Assembly: GCA_002354635.1 (NCBI GenBank)
Contig: DELZ01000002.1
Coordinates: forward strand, 310,001 to 374,000
DNA: 64,000 nt
Origin: Sphingomonadales bacterium UBA2683
GTDB taxonomy: Bacteria > Pseudomonadota > Alphaproteobacteria > Sphingomonadales > Sphingomonadaceae
Direction: 5' to 3'
Positions 15,596 through 24,726 of the stretch are shown piece by piece; the first letter of the stretch is position 1, and every line of letters begins with the position of its first letter. Below the pieces are notes generated by a model. That model saw nothing but the letters and a program-made list of their open reading frames with translations, did not search any database and was not told where the DNA came from. A program made the position numbers and the translations under genes.

Positions 15596-17989
15596 TCAGC
15601 TGGGACGCCTCCGGCTATGGAAGAGGGGAAGCCAGGTGGCAGGGTCGCTTCCAACCTCGGCAATGATTTCATCGACTTGGGCTGTGGTTTCGGCGCGGCC
15701 AGACAAGACCGCCAGCGCGTCATCGAGACCGCTCAAATCAAGTTCGACCACCACGCTGTCATGGCCTTGCTTGACCAGAAACTTGTGGCTTTCAGGCGAG
15801 AGGTCTTCGCGCACGAGCTTGAATTCGGCTTCTGACAGGGCGAATCCATCCACATAATCGCGCCGTGCGCCAAACGGATTTGGGAGCATGATTTTGGTTG
15901 CGACCTGTTCGAGAATTGAATGACTTATGTCGCTTTTGAGCGCGTCTGCTGGAGACTGCGTGGCGAACACCATGAGGGCATTGCGTTTACGGTAGGTTTT
16001 TAGGCCGTCCTGAGCGAAGCGCCGGAAGGCTTCATCGCCCAATGCCTTCCAGAATTCGTCAATGCAGATAATCATCCGCTCGCCGGTCAGAAGCTTGTCG
16101 ATCCGGTGGAAGAGATACAGCATGACGGGTGTGCGGATATCGGCGTTGTCGAGGAAGTCGGTCATATCGAAACCGATGAACCTGGCGTCGAGCGTCATGC
16201 TGTCATCGGGATTGTCGAACACCCAGCCTAGCGAGCCTTCCGACGTCCACTTTTCCAACCGCGCGCCAACGCCGCTGGCATCCTTCATGCCGAGCATCGA
16301 GCGCATCGCGCTTAGCGAACGGTCTACTACGGGCAGCTTCATGACCGCATTTATGCCGTCCTCAATACGTCGTTCTTCCTGGACGGAGATAGGTTTACCG
16401 TCAGCGCGAACCAATTGGCGAATGAAAAGCGAGAGAAAGCTTTTGTCCGGGGCGCAGTCAGTCAGCGCTTTTAACGGTGAAAAGCCTGTAGCGATGCCAT
16501 TATGCAATGCGAGATAAGTTCCGCCACTTGCCTGCACGAAAATTTGTGCGCCGCGATCCTTGTCGATGAAAATTTGCCGCGCGCCGGTCTTTTCCGCTTG
16601 TGCCATCAGGAAGTTGAGCAGCACAGTCTTGCCGCCGCCAGAGGGACCAATAATCAGCGTATGACCCAGATCGCCTTTATGGAAATTAAAGAAATAGGGG
16701 CTGCGCGCGCTGGTTTTGAGAAGTGCAATGGCTTCGTCCCAATGATTTCCGCTCGCTTGTCCCGCCGGGAAAGTATGAAACGGCGAGAAAGCTGCGAAAT
16801 TGAGCGATGTGATAGGCGCAGGCCGGGCGCGCCACGCGAAATTGCCGACAAGCTGCGACCAATAGGCAGCTTCAAGCGCAGCGCCCTCGCGCGCCGCCAC
16901 CATGCCGGTATCGGCAAGGGCTGCGCGGGCCACAGACATATGATCGCGCAAGGCGCGCATGTTTGTCCCATAAACGGCAAGCGTGAAATGGTGATCGCCC
17001 AAAACAAAGCGATTTGACATCAGATCGTCGCTTGCATCAATCAGCGCATCAGCCTGGCTGACCGCTCGGTCGCCTGAATTTTCCATTTGCGTCATGCGCA
17101 GACGGAACTTCTCGGTTGCAGCCGCTCGCCCAAGGAATGTGAAGGATTGTGTCAGCACGAACCCAAAATCGACCGAAAGCAACGCCTCAAACTGGCGCGG
17201 GGTAGTTTGCGCGGGGTACTCGCGGATTCCGAAAATGCCGCCAAAGGCTGATGTGTCGGCACCGCGAACCTCGATAGTTTCCGCGCCGAAGATTGTACGC
17301 GCGCGGTAAAGCGCGCCGCCCAGATGCCCGCGCACGACGGGAACCCGGACATGGCGTCCGGTCATCACCATGTCCGCGACTTCCATCGTTTCGGAAAACA
17401 TCAATCCGCGATGTTCATATATCCCGCAGCGGCGCGGCTGACAGCGCGCCATGAGCTTTTCGAAATCGCGCGCTTTATCATCGAGCAATTCGACTAGTGC
17501 CTCGTCTATCAGCGGACCTTTATCTGCCTGCTTGGAAACCTTACGTTTGAAGAGCTGGATAATCTTGTCGCTTCCCGTTGCAGAAGGGCGAATGACAAGG
17601 CTGACAAAGAAACGGTTGATGAACATCCGCTCCCGGTTGATGCGGCCAAAATAGGCACGGTCCAGATCGGCAGCGAAACCAGATTTGAATGCCCCACCTG
17701 GATATTGATCCACGCGCATCCTGATAAGATGGGCCCAGACTGACAGCCGTTCGTCATGCAGATTTCGAAGTAATCCATTTAACTTGGTATGCCAGTCATT
17801 GAGGTCACGCACATCGGACGTCTCGAAGGCGCGGCCCGTGAGTTCGAAAGTCAACATGATATCGCCGGAATCAAGCGCCACCATTTCCTCGTTTATATGG
17901 CGCGCATAGGGTAAGAATTTTTCAGGCGTTGCCTCGCGCTGCGCTATTTTTAGCGGCACAGAAGTATTGGAGGCGAGCAATCTATCCAT
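15596..17989 (-). CDS. virB4: VirB4 ATPase
   Basis: Large energising ATPase of the type IV system. From the chosen start (MDRLLASNTSVPLK) it has 797 residues, a usual VirB4 length. N-terminal CagE/VirB4 domain, then Walker A in GPSGGGKTVLLNF and Walker B in MIICIDEFWKALGD; the segment MVFATQSPADAL matches the conserved motif after Walker B. The ATG overlaps the end of virB3 by 8 bases. A longer in-frame start at 18121 lies inside virB3 and gives an arginine-rich extension foreign to the family. Confidence 0.96.
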   Translation of the reverse strand: MDRLLASNTSVPLKIAQREATPEKFLPYARHINEEMVALDSGDIMLTFELTGRAFETSDVRDLNDWHTKLNGLLRNLHDERLSVWAHLIRMRVDQYPGGAFKSGFAADLDRAYFGRINRERMFINRFFVSLVIRPSATGSDKIIQLFKRKVSKQADKGPLIDEALVELLDDKARDFEKLMARCQPRRCGIYEHRGLMFSETMEVADMVMTGRHVRVPVVRGHLGGALYRARTIFGAETIEVRGADTSAFGGIFGIREYPAQTTPRQFEALLSVDFGFVLTQSFTFLGRAAATEKFRLRMTQMENSGDRAVSQADALIDASDDLMSNRFVLGDHHFTLAVYGTNMRALRDHMSVARAALADTGMVAAREGAALEAAYWSQLVGNFAWRARPAPITSLNFAAFSPFHTFPAGQASGNHWDEAIALLKTSARSPYFFNFHKGDLGHTLIIGPSGGGKTVLLNFLMAQAEKTGARQIFIDKDRGAQIFVQASGGTYLALHNGIATGFSPLKALTDCAPDKSFLSLFIRQLVRADGKPISVQEERRIEDGINAVMKLPVVDRSLSAMRSMLGMKDASGVGARLEKWTSEGSLGWVFDNPDDSMTLDARFIGFDMTDFLDNADIRTPVMLYLFHRIDKLLTGERMIICIDEFWKALGDEAFRRFAQDGLKTYRKRNALMVFATQSPADALKSDISHSILEQVATKIMLPNPFGARRDYVDGFALSEAEFKLVREDLSPESHKFLVKQGHDSVVVELDLSGLDDALAVLSGRAETTAQVDEIIAEVGSDPATWLPLFHSRRRPS

Positions 17990-18332
17990 GACGACCAAAG
18001 CCTTTGCGGCGCAAGCCCGTGAGCGGCAGCGGTGAGTAGCTGCTGCCGCCCCAAAACGCCCGGTTTCGGTTGCCCGCTTTGGTCCGGCCCCAAAGGAACA
18101 GCAGGCGAAACGCATTGACATCGTGGCGCACGATCAGCCGCGAGATCGAATACCCGAAAGCCGCGATCAATCCGGCATAAAGCGGGCTATTGCTTTGAAT
18201 CAGCACCGATGCGCTAGCGATTAACAGTAACACCGCCGCTTCAATTGGAATCCCCGCCCAGAGCGCCGGCCGCGTCACCGCCAGGAACAGCGTGTTTTTT
18301 GTCAGAATTTCGGTTTGCTCGTTCATCGCCAT
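17982..18332 (-). CDS. virB3: VirB3 inner-membrane protein
   Basis: Small inner-membrane component (116 residues) with two adjacent membrane helices (about residues 25-45 and 50-68) and the VirB3 signature early on (LFLAVTRPALWAGIP). It partners VirB4, with which it is sometimes fused; here the genes overlap by 8 bases. The first ATG shares bases with the end of virB2; a second ATG two codons later is equally possible. Confidence 0.92.
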   Translation of the reverse strand: MAMNEQTEILTKNTLFLAVTRPALWAGIPIEAAVLLLIASASVLIQSNSPLYAGLIAAFGYSISRLIVRHDVNAFRLLFLWGRTKAGNRNRAFWGGSSYSPLPLTGLRRKGFGRHG

Positions 18333-18697
18333 CAGCCCGCTATGAGACCGACGATGGAATCCGCCGAGAAGACTATGGCGATACCAATAATGACCGTCAC
18401 CAGAACTGCGGTCGAGGCGCGGCCTGTAAACCAGAGTAGGCCGGTTACAATTACGGCAATGACTGCCAGAGTTCGAAGGAGGGTCGATGATAAAAGCCCG
18501 CGCACATTGCTAGCAAAACTCTCTAGGTTTTGTGCATAGGCTGGGTCGGGGAGCGCGATCGAAACGAGCAATGCGCACACTAGCATCGCGCTCCAGAACA
18601 CCGCACGTTGGCGCTTGTTTTGAAGCTGGCTAGATTTCGCTGCACGGGATGAGCGCCACACCTTAGCGCCCCGTGCCAAATTTAGGATGATGCTCAT
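18332..18697 (-). CDS. virB2: VirB2 major pilin
   Basis: Pilin precursor (121 residues) with a long N-terminal leader, a processing site near DPAYAQ, and two hydrophobic helices (about residues 70-92 and 95-117) joined by a short basic loop (FTGRAS). This is the hairpin form of VirB2/TrbC pilins. It overlaps virB1 by four bases (ATGA) and virB3 by one base. Confidence 0.92.
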   Translation of the reverse strand: MSIILNLARGAKVWRSSRAAKSSQLQNKRQRAVFWSAMLVCALLVSIALPDPAYAQNLESFASNVRGLLSSTLLRTLAVIAVIVTGLLWFTGRASTAVLVTVIIGIAIVFSADSIVGLIAG

Positions 18698-19359
18698 ATG
18701 CTGCCCCTTTCATTATTTGCGAGAGCTTTGGTTTCGCGTTCATAAGCCGCACGCTCAAAGAGGTTCCATCTCGGGGGCGGTGCAGGGCGAGGTGGCGCCT
18801 GCTGCGCCGCATTTTCCGCGACAATGATTGTCCGCAGATCGCCGCTTGTTTCCGCGATTGGTTGCGATGCAGTGGGGGTAAAAGATACTTGCCTATCGGC
18901 AATGCCAGCATTGCCGATAACCTTGGCGACATAGCCATTGCGAAATCCACGCGATTGGCTTCCTGTATTATACATTGAGAGGGCAATACGAAGGGCGCTT
19001 TGTGGGTCGCGCCCCGCTTTTACCGAATTATAATTCTGGGTAAGAACGCGGCCTAATGCTGCAATGTTGGTGCAGGGGTCGAACACCGTTTCCCATGTGA
19101 GACCAAGCCAGCGCATATTGCGGGAATTGATCTGGCCAAGGCCCAGATCGACTGAATAACCTGCTGCAACATAGCGTTTAGCTGTGGCAGCAGCTGCTGC
19201 AGCGCTGGCCTGACGTCGCGGTTGCCGTCCTCCGTTGACGTTGAGGGCGAAGACGTGGCCGCGGCTTTCAGTACGAACAATCGCGACAACTGTTTCCGGC
19301 GCTACCGACGGAGCACATTGAAGTGCCAGTGATACAATAGTTGCAGTAGAGTATGCCAT
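18694..19359 (-). CDS. virB1: VirB1 lytic transglycosylase
   Basis: Specialised peptidoglycan-cleaving enzyme that opens the wall for the secretion channel. From the start MAYSTATIV it has 221 residues; the SLT-type domain covers about residues 10-150, with catalytic Glu31 in VRTESRG, then SVDLGLGQINSRN and LSMYNTGS, all family motifs. No signal peptide is obvious. The start at 19359 is chosen for the domain boundary; an in-frame start 30 codons upstream adds a basic, cysteine-containing extension. First gene of the virB operon, so the main promoter should lie between 19,360 and 19,700. Confidence 0.9.
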   Translation of the reverse strand: MAYSTATIVSLALQCAPSVAPETVVAIVRTESRGHVFALNVNGGRQPRRQASAAAAAATAKRYVAAGYSVDLGLGQINSRNMRWLGLTWETVFDPCTNIAALGRVLTQNYNSVKAGRDPQSALRIALSMYNTGSQSRGFRNGYVAKVIGNAGIADRQVSFTPTASQPIAETSGDLRTIIVAENAAQQAPPRPAPPPRWNLFERAAYERETKALANNERGSI

Positions 19360-19495
19360 TATTCGGCGCGCTCCAAGTTTCTGCCTATTACATCCAATCT
19401 TTTGGTGCTTTGCATTGCACTCCACTCCCGATTTACGTTTCTCCTCCAAATTATAGATGCTGATTTATTTGTTCAGCCATAGATTCAGGAAGGCG

Positions 19496-19675
19496 TTACA
19501 GCCGTTTCGACTTGCCAATCGAAACCCATAACGGGCTTTGACCTTCAATTTTGACCTTGCGGACTAGTTGCTTGTCGCTGGGTGTGTTCGCTGTAAGCCC
19601 GATTTCTAGCTCAAACTTAGGATAAATAAGGCAAAATCGAACATTTGCCTTCGCAATCTCAAGGCCTCGCCGGAG
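19496..19675 (-). pseudogene. Open frame without start upstream of virB1
   Basis: On the minus strand the frame from 19675 to the TAA at 19496-19498 stays open for 59 codons and reads like protein (for example KFELEIGLTANTPSDKQ and SPLWVSIGKSKRL), but it contains no ATG, GTG or TTG at a sensible position. It may be the broken end of a gene that once preceded virB1. I do not recognise the product. The rest of the 19,360-19,696 gap holds no other gene and probably contains the virB promoter. Confidence 0.3.
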
Positions 19676-19696
19676 TCATCCAGCTAGAGGTATATT

Positions 19697-20158
19697 ATGA
19701 ATCGAAGCCGATATGTAACACGGCCGCTCGACGCTACTGATCGAGCGATAATCGCCGCATTGAACGACAACGGCCGAATGACCGTTCGCGAGCTTGCAGA
19801 ACAAATTGGAATGTCCAGTCCAAGCGTAACCGAGCGTATTCACAAGCTGGAAGATACAGGCGCAATACGGGGTTACACTATTATCGTTGACCCAACTGTT
19901 TTTGGCTTGGGCATTTTTGCGCATGTTCGTGTGCGCGCCATGCCGGGTGAAGCAAAGAGAGTGGCCCAGATGCTCATCGACACTCCTGAGATTGTCGAAG
20001 CGGATCACGTCACCGGCGAGGACTGCTTTCTGGCAAAAGTCGTAGTTGGCGATCTGCAAGAGCTCGAAACCGTGATTGACCGATTTCTGCCATTTTCATC
20101 GACTGACACGGCGATCATCCAGTCCTCAACTGTCGCTAGGCGACTTCCCAGGCTATAA
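19697..20158 (+). CDS. Lrp/AsnC-family transcriptional regulator
   Basis: DNA-binding regulator of 153 residues: N-terminal helix-turn-helix (LDATDRAIIAALNDNGRMTVRE..., recognition part MSSPSVTERIHKLE, residues about 12-65) and a C-terminal RAM ligand-binding domain (residues 75-150) with HVTGEDCFLAKVVV. Proteins of this family respond to amino acids or related metabolites. No obvious target gene adjoins it: the virB operon starts divergently about 340 bases upstream, and the downstream side faces a remnant and cytochrome b561 convergently. It could regulate the virB operon, but that is only inference from the divergent layout. Confidence 0.9.
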   Translation: MNRSRYVTRPLDATDRAIIAALNDNGRMTVRELAEQIGMSSPSVTERIHKLEDTGAIRGYTIIVDPTVFGLGIFAHVRVRAMPGEAKRVAQMLIDTPEIVEADHVTGEDCFLAKVVVGDLQELETVIDRFLPFSSTDTAIIQSSTVARRLPRL

Positions 20159-20446
20159 AAGCATTGCTGATTTTCCTGGGACCAACACATTGGTAGCTGC
20201 GTTGTTGAAGGTAAAACTTTTAAGCTCGGTCAACGACGTACCGAGATTACGAGCGAGATAATTCTCGAAGTCACCTTCTGCTTTTCTATTTTGAAACACC
20301 AGGGTGACATCTGTGAATAGACTCAACAATCTTGAATCGTCGAGACTTTCTTTAACTTGGCGGTATCTTCTGAAATTGCGGAAGGTTTGACGGTTACCAT
20401 TTTCGTTTGAACTAAGGACGAGAAAACCGTATGAAAGACGGCAGGA
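20153..20446 (-). pseudogene. Start-less 97-codon open frame (remnant)
   Basis: Minus-strand frame open from 20446 to TAG at 20153-20155, overlapping the end of the Lrp gene. The translation looks protein-like (LVLSSNENGNRQTFRNFRR, LFTDVTLVFQNRKAEGDF, LARNLGTSLTELKSFTF) but lacks a credible start codon, and the upstream DNA goes on in other frames with stops. It is probably the C-terminal remnant of a degraded gene. I cannot name the family. The remaining bases to 20,543 hold no gene. Confidence 0.35.
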
Positions 20447-20543
20447 TCAATGCATTTCAGAAATGTGACAATTGCAGATGCAAGGTTTTTTGTAATCGGT
20501 AATGGTCTTATAATTGAGTCAAATATTGTTTGTTACAGCAGGC

Positions 20544-21125
20544 CTATTTTCTAATAAAAAACATGCGTGACAAGATCGCATCGCCTCTCAACTGGTGGAG
20601 AATGGCGGCAAACACGTGACCGATGAGATATGCCCACATCAGCTTAGAAACCACTTCGTGAACTCCAAGCATGAAACCAATTTTCAAAAAATAGCCACTG
20701 GCACCAGACGCGGCCATCACGCTTGCGATGATAATACCAAGCCCGTGGACTGCGTTTGCGAATGGTTGTTCTGATTTATCAGGTATATTCAATTGGAGGG
20801 CATGTTTGGTAACGTCTTTGAAATCTGCATATACAGCGGCCATTCGAGCAGCAGAAAAATATGGGAAAAGTTCAACTGCCTTTACTTCCTTATTGCGGAG
20901 CAAAGACCAAACCCAGAAAATCAAAAGCGCGGCGAGTGCCGCCAGACCAAATTTTTCGTGAAGTTCAAACCATTGGTCGCCGGCTTTGGTCCCAGAAGGA
21001 GCCGTCATGACCAAACTCAAAGTAAGCTGAACAACGATCAGCAATGCCAAAATGAGATGTATGAGACGGGTTATAACTGACCGTTGGGTTGTCGAACTGC
21101 GATTTGTAATGGACAATTCCTTCAT
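20544..21125 (-). CDS. Cytochrome b561-family membrane protein
   Basis: Four-helix di-heme cytochrome b (193 residues). Visible: RLIHLILALLIVVQLTL (helix 1 with His), FELHEKFGLAALAALLIFWVW (helix 2), GLGIIIASVMAASGASG (helix 3) and GVHEVVSKLMWAYLIGHVFAAILHQ (helix 4 with several His). It probably passes electrons from quinol to a periplasmic partner. It lies 70 bases downstream of copB in the same direction and may be the last gene of the copper operon. It is related in fold to, but clearly different in sequence from, the protein at 1879-2499. Confidence 0.85.
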   Translation of the reverse strand: MKELSITNRSSTTQRSVITRLIHLILALLIVVQLTLSLVMTAPSGTKAGDQWFELHEKFGLAALAALLIFWVWSLLRNKEVKAVELFPYFSAARMAAVYADFKDVTKHALQLNIPDKSEQPFANAVHGLGIIIASVMAASGASGYFLKIGFMLGVHEVVSKLMWAYLIGHVFAAILHQLRGDAILSRMFFIRK

Positions 21126-21195
21126 TTCACTTTGGGCCGAGGTTACGCCATGCCGTCAGATGGTGACTGCTCTCGCCGTAGGTGTGATAGATTGT

Positions 21196-22245
21196 TTAAA
21201 ACCAAGCCCTTATACCAATCAAGAAGTTGAGGCTATTAGGGTCTCCTCCAGCAGTTCTTGTGAAACGCGCCGTGCGCCCTAACTGATTGTTCCACTCGAC
21301 GCCGATATATGGCGCAAATTCCCGGGCGACCTCATATCGCAATCGTGCGCCAATTCCGATATCGCTGATACCCGCGCCGGTTCCTGTTTCGCGGATATCC
21401 TGAAGCGCAAAATTGGCTTCCAAACGCGGCTGAAAAATGATTCGCTGAGTGATGAATTGATCGTAAGTGCCCTGAATCCGGGCTGTGAGATCACCCTTGT
21501 CCGAAAGAAATGCCGCCGTATCAACCTCGAACCGGTACGGCGCGAGTCCAAGGACACCGACCGCGAGATATGTTCTGGAAACGGGCGCAAAATCAGTACG
21601 AACACCCGCTTGAAAATCGAAATAGGGAGCGATTGCATGACTCCAAAGAGCTTGCACTTCCACTTTTTCCATTCTCTCTCCATAGGCACCTTCGCCTTCG
21701 CTTTTCATCCAAAGTTTGTCGATGTCACCGCCAGTCCAGGCTGTGACATCCCATGCATACCCGTCCTTGCCGTTGGTGATCCGTGTTTCAGCGCGTTCCA
21801 CTAGGATTTTTGAAACGGTTGCTGCACCAAGCTTTCCCAGCTCCTCACGCACAGGCGCCATATTCTCCTCGCCGTAGAACTTGTCTGCTGCGTGATCGGG
21901 GCCTGAAAATGCTTCAGGCGGCGGCTCGTTCATTGGCGACATATTTTGCATCGAACCCATATCGGGCCCCATTCCATCCATGGAATCCATATTGTTGTTA
22001 TCGGAGCCCGCCATCGAGCCATGATCCATTTTCCCATGATCCATTGCCATCGGTTGCTGTTCATTGCTCTCCGGTGAGTTCTCCGAAGCGGAATTTTCGT
22101 CCGTGGCCGACTTCTTTTGGGATGTTTGCGGAACAGTTTCGTCTTTATCTAGTTCGGCCATCGGCATTTGCATGTCATGGCCCTGATGCTGCGCAAGAGC
22201 AGGTCCAGAAGAAGTCAAAAATGCGATTGCTGCAATATACTTCAT
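21196..22245 (-). CDS. copB: Copper resistance outer-membrane protein CopB
   Basis: Exported outer-membrane protein of 349 residues (PcoB/CopB family) that works with CopA in periplasmic copper detoxification. Signal peptide MKYIAAIAFLTSSGPALA. The first mature 100 residues are rich in Met, His and Asp with MDHGKMDHGSM and MDSMDGMGPDMGSM, typical copper-binding repeats. The rest is the beta-barrel with WDVTAWTGGDIDKLWMKSEG and a terminal phenylalanine. The start overlaps the copA stop (ATGA); an earlier in-frame ATG lies inside copA and would bury the signal peptide. Confidence 0.95.
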   Translation of the reverse strand: MKYIAAIAFLTSSGPALAQHQGHDMQMPMAELDKDETVPQTSQKKSATDENSASENSPESNEQQPMAMDHGKMDHGSMAGSDNNNMDSMDGMGPDMGSMQNMSPMNEPPPEAFSGPDHAADKFYGEENMAPVREELGKLGAATVSKILVERAETRITNGKDGYAWDVTAWTGGDIDKLWMKSEGEGAYGERMEKVEVQALWSHAIAPYFDFQAGVRTDFAPVSRTYLAVGVLGLAPYRFEVDTAAFLSDKGDLTARIQGTYDQFITQRIIFQPRLEANFALQDIRETGTGAGISDIGIGARLRYEVAREFAPYIGVEWNNQLGRTARFTRTAGGDPNSLNFLIGIRAWF

Positions 22246-24095
22246 GCCGCATCTCCATCCAGAGGACGAACGGTTACGACTTGAAACATTCCTGCCTCCA
22301 TATGGTATAACAAATGGCAATGAAAAGCCCAATCTCCGGGCTCATCGGCTGTAAGATCAAACTGAACAAATCCGCCGGGTAGAACATTGACGGTATGTTT
22401 GCGCGGCTGGTTGGTTTGCCCATTTACAAGCTCGAAAAAATGGCCGTGCAAATGGATAGGATGTGACATCATTGTATCATTGACCAGCTTCACGCGGACG
22501 CGCTCGTTTCGTGCAAAGCGGATAGGATCGTCGGTGACTGCGGAAAATTTATTCCCGTTGAGCGACCACATATATCGCTCCATGTTTGAAGTGAGATGAA
22601 TTTCCAGCTCTCTGGATGGTCTGCGGCGGTCCTTGCCAGGTTCAAGCGCGACTAGGTCGGTATATACCAGCACATCATGCTTCACATCATCAAGGCCCAA
22701 TCCGCGATCACCAATCCGGTCGACTGGCATGGGCGCGACCGTGGCCACTCCTGGTCCGGTTCCAGATTTTGGCGGCAGTTTGCGGGTATCGCGCATATTC
22801 ATGGGGGGACCACCACCGCTCATGTCCATGCCGCTCATCTCTGTGCTTCTGCCCATATCCATACCGGGCATATCCATCCCAGCCATATCCGTGCTTCCAG
22901 GCGCCTCGGTGCCGTGACCCATCGCAGCATGGTCCATCGTCTTGTCATTCGCCATTGGAGCGGCTTTGGCTCCCATTGCGCCCATACCCATGTCTTTCAT
23001 AGTCAGGGTTGGCCGTTCGCGAAGTGCTGGCAGCGCCGCGACCATGCCGGCAGCGGGTGCCAAGGTTGCGCGGGCCATGCCTGAGCGGTCCACCGCCTCC
23101 CCGATGATGTTGAATGCCTTGTTTTCCGTAGGCGTCACTATGACATCATATGTTTCTGCTACAGAAATCTGCAATTCGTCGGTTTGAACAGGTACAATAT
23201 TTTGACCATCAGCCTGGACGACTTCAAGTTTTAGTTCGGGTATCCTCACATTGAAAATCGACATCGCAGAAGCATTGACGATGCGCAAACGCACGCGTTC
23301 ACCGGGCCGAAACAGCCCGGTCCAGTTTTCCTGCGGGCCATGACCGTTGACCATATATGAATAGGTTGATCCGGTTACGTCGCTGATGTCGGCTGCCGAC
23401 ATCCTCATCTTGCCCCATTTCAGGCGTTGCTCTAGCGTTTGTCCCTCTCCCGCCAGAAGACTTGCAAAGGTCTGTTTGTCATAATTGAAATAGTCAGACT
23501 GCTGCTTGAGCTTTTTCATAATCATGTGTCCGCCCAGCGGCGACCAGTCTGAAAGAACCAGCATATATTCCCGGTCGAACGTGATCGGGTCTTTGCCTGA
23601 GGGTTCAATAATGATCGGTCCGTAATGTCCGTCCTGTTCCTGAGTGCCTGAGTGGCTATGATACCAGTATGTTCCCGATTGCCGGATCGGGAATTCATAA
23701 TGGAATGTTTCGCCTGGTTTGATGCCGGGAAAACTTACGCCGGGGACACCATCGAACTGGAAGGGGACCAGCAGACCATGCCAGTGGATCGAACTATCTT
23801 CGTCCAGATCATTGGTCACCGACAAGCGGACGTTTTGGCCTTCTTTCAGCCGTATCAACGGTGCCGGGATTGTGCCATTGACCGTGACGGCCTGCGCATT
23901 TTTGCCTTCCACCGCAAAATTGCTCTTTCCGATGACAAGATCAATTTGATCTCCGCTCAGCTCGTCAAGGCCTTTGCGACTGTTGGGCAATGACGACGCG
24001 GCCCTTGCCCAGCTGGGAAATAGCGCCGATGCGCCCAGAGCGGCGCCTACGGATAGGGACCCAGACAGCAAGTGCCGCCGATCAAGCTCAATCAT
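22242..24095 (-). CDS. copA: Multicopper oxidase CopA (PcoA type)
   Basis: Periplasmic multicopper oxidase (617 residues) that oxidises Cu(I). Twin-arginine signal peptide with RRHLLSG; the cupredoxin domains carry the copper ligands HWHG, HSH, HPIHLHGH and HCHLLYHMEAGM. Between domains, residues about 370-440 are Met-rich (GMGAMGAKAAPM, MDMPGMDMG, MSGMDMSGGG), as in PcoA/CopA. GGAG lies 6-9 bases upstream of the ATG. A candidate ECF promoter overlaps the end of the sigma factor gene just upstream. Not to be confused with the P-type ATPase at 28 kb, also often named CopA. Confidence 0.96.
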   Translation of the reverse strand: MIELDRRHLLSGSLSVGAALGASALFPSWARAASSLPNSRKGLDELSGDQIDLVIGKSNFAVEGKNAQAVTVNGTIPAPLIRLKEGQNVRLSVTNDLDEDSSIHWHGLLVPFQFDGVPGVSFPGIKPGETFHYEFPIRQSGTYWYHSHSGTQEQDGHYGPIIIEPSGKDPITFDREYMLVLSDWSPLGGHMIMKKLKQQSDYFNYDKQTFASLLAGEGQTLEQRLKWGKMRMSAADISDVTGSTYSYMVNGHGPQENWTGLFRPGERVRLRIVNASAMSIFNVRIPELKLEVVQADGQNIVPVQTDELQISVAETYDVIVTPTENKAFNIIGEAVDRSGMARATLAPAAGMVAALPALRERPTLTMKDMGMGAMGAKAAPMANDKTMDHAAMGHGTEAPGSTDMAGMDMPGMDMGRSTEMSGMDMSGGGPPMNMRDTRKLPPKSGTGPGVATVAPMPVDRIGDRGLGLDDVKHDVLVYTDLVALEPGKDRRRPSRELEIHLTSNMERYMWSLNGNKFSAVTDDPIRFARNERVRVKLVNDTMMSHPIHLHGHFFELVNGQTNQPRKHTVNVLPGGFVQFDLTADEPGDWAFHCHLLYHMEAGMFQVVTVRPLDGDAA

Positions 24096-24130
24096 TTTTT
24101 AGCTCCAAAACATGCAATCGTTACTTTTCA

Positions 24131-24159
24131 TTACGCAGGCGAGCAGATCACCCCTCAAA
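24131..24159 (-). promoter_or_regulatory. Candidate ECF promoter of copA
   Basis: On the minus strand TTTGAGGG (24159-24152) is followed after 15 bases by GCGTAA (24136-24131). The element straddles the stop codon of the sigma factor gene and ends 35 bases before the copA ATG. The same pair of boxes with 15-16 bp spacing is found twice between 25,507 and 25,571. Assignment to the sigma factor encoded next door is inference from the shared motif. Confidence 0.65.
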
Positions 24160-24726
24160 TTTTTCAGCAATTTCTCGCAGGTGATTGCGGGCACGGTAAA
24201 TTCGCGTTTCGACGGCTTTCTCTGATATTCCGAGAATATGCGCTGCTTCGGCTTGGCTATTCTCGCCAAAAGTGACCAGAACAAATGGCTCACGCAATGC
24301 CGCCGGTAGTCTGGTGATCTCTCTTTGCATGACTTCAAGCGCCTGTCGGGCCTGCAATTCTGCACTTGGACCGGGTGCATCATCAGCTATCATCAAGCCA
24401 GCATCGTTGTCGCTGTGAAACTCAAAAAACTGCCTGATCCGGCGTTTGCGCAAAAGGTCGCGGCATTTGTTGACCGTGATACGAGTGAGCCACGGAGAAA
24501 TCGGCCGCGACAGATCAAAACTGGCGAGCTTAAACCAGGCAGCGGCCAGTGCCTCTTGAACGGCATCTTCCGCATCGGACCTGTTGCCCATCATTCTGAG
24601 CGCGATATTTTGCAGCCGGGGCGCTTGATGGTTCATCACACGGTTGAATGCAGCTTTGCTACCTTTTGCAGCCTCTGCGATGAGCGCATTTTCTGGAACC
24701 TGCGCGTCGGACTTCGATTTTCGCAC
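24148..24726 (-). CDS. ECF sigma factor, CnrH-like
   Basis: RNA polymerase sigma factor of the extracytoplasmic-function class (192 residues). Region 2 covers about residues 25-90 (NIALRMMGNRSDAEDAVQEA and WLTRITVNKCRDLLR), region 4 about residues 125-185 (LPAALREPFVLVTFGE, AAHILGISEKAVETRIYRAR). The start codon is GTG, directly after the TGA of the sensor gene (TGA-GTG), so translation is coupled. With the two upstream genes it forms the order anti-sigma, sensor, sigma, as in cnrYXH of Cupriavidus metallidurans. Likely targets are the three matching promoters nearby. Confidence 0.92.
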   Translation of the reverse strand: MRKSKSDAQVPENALIAEAAKGSKAAFNRVMNHQAPRLQNIALRMMGNRSDAEDAVQEALAAAWFKLASFDLSRPISPWLTRITVNKCRDLLRKRRIRQFFEFHSDNDAGLMIADDAPGPSAELQARQALEVMQREITRLPAALREPFVLVTFGENSQAEAAHILGISEKAVETRIYRARNHLREIAEKFEG

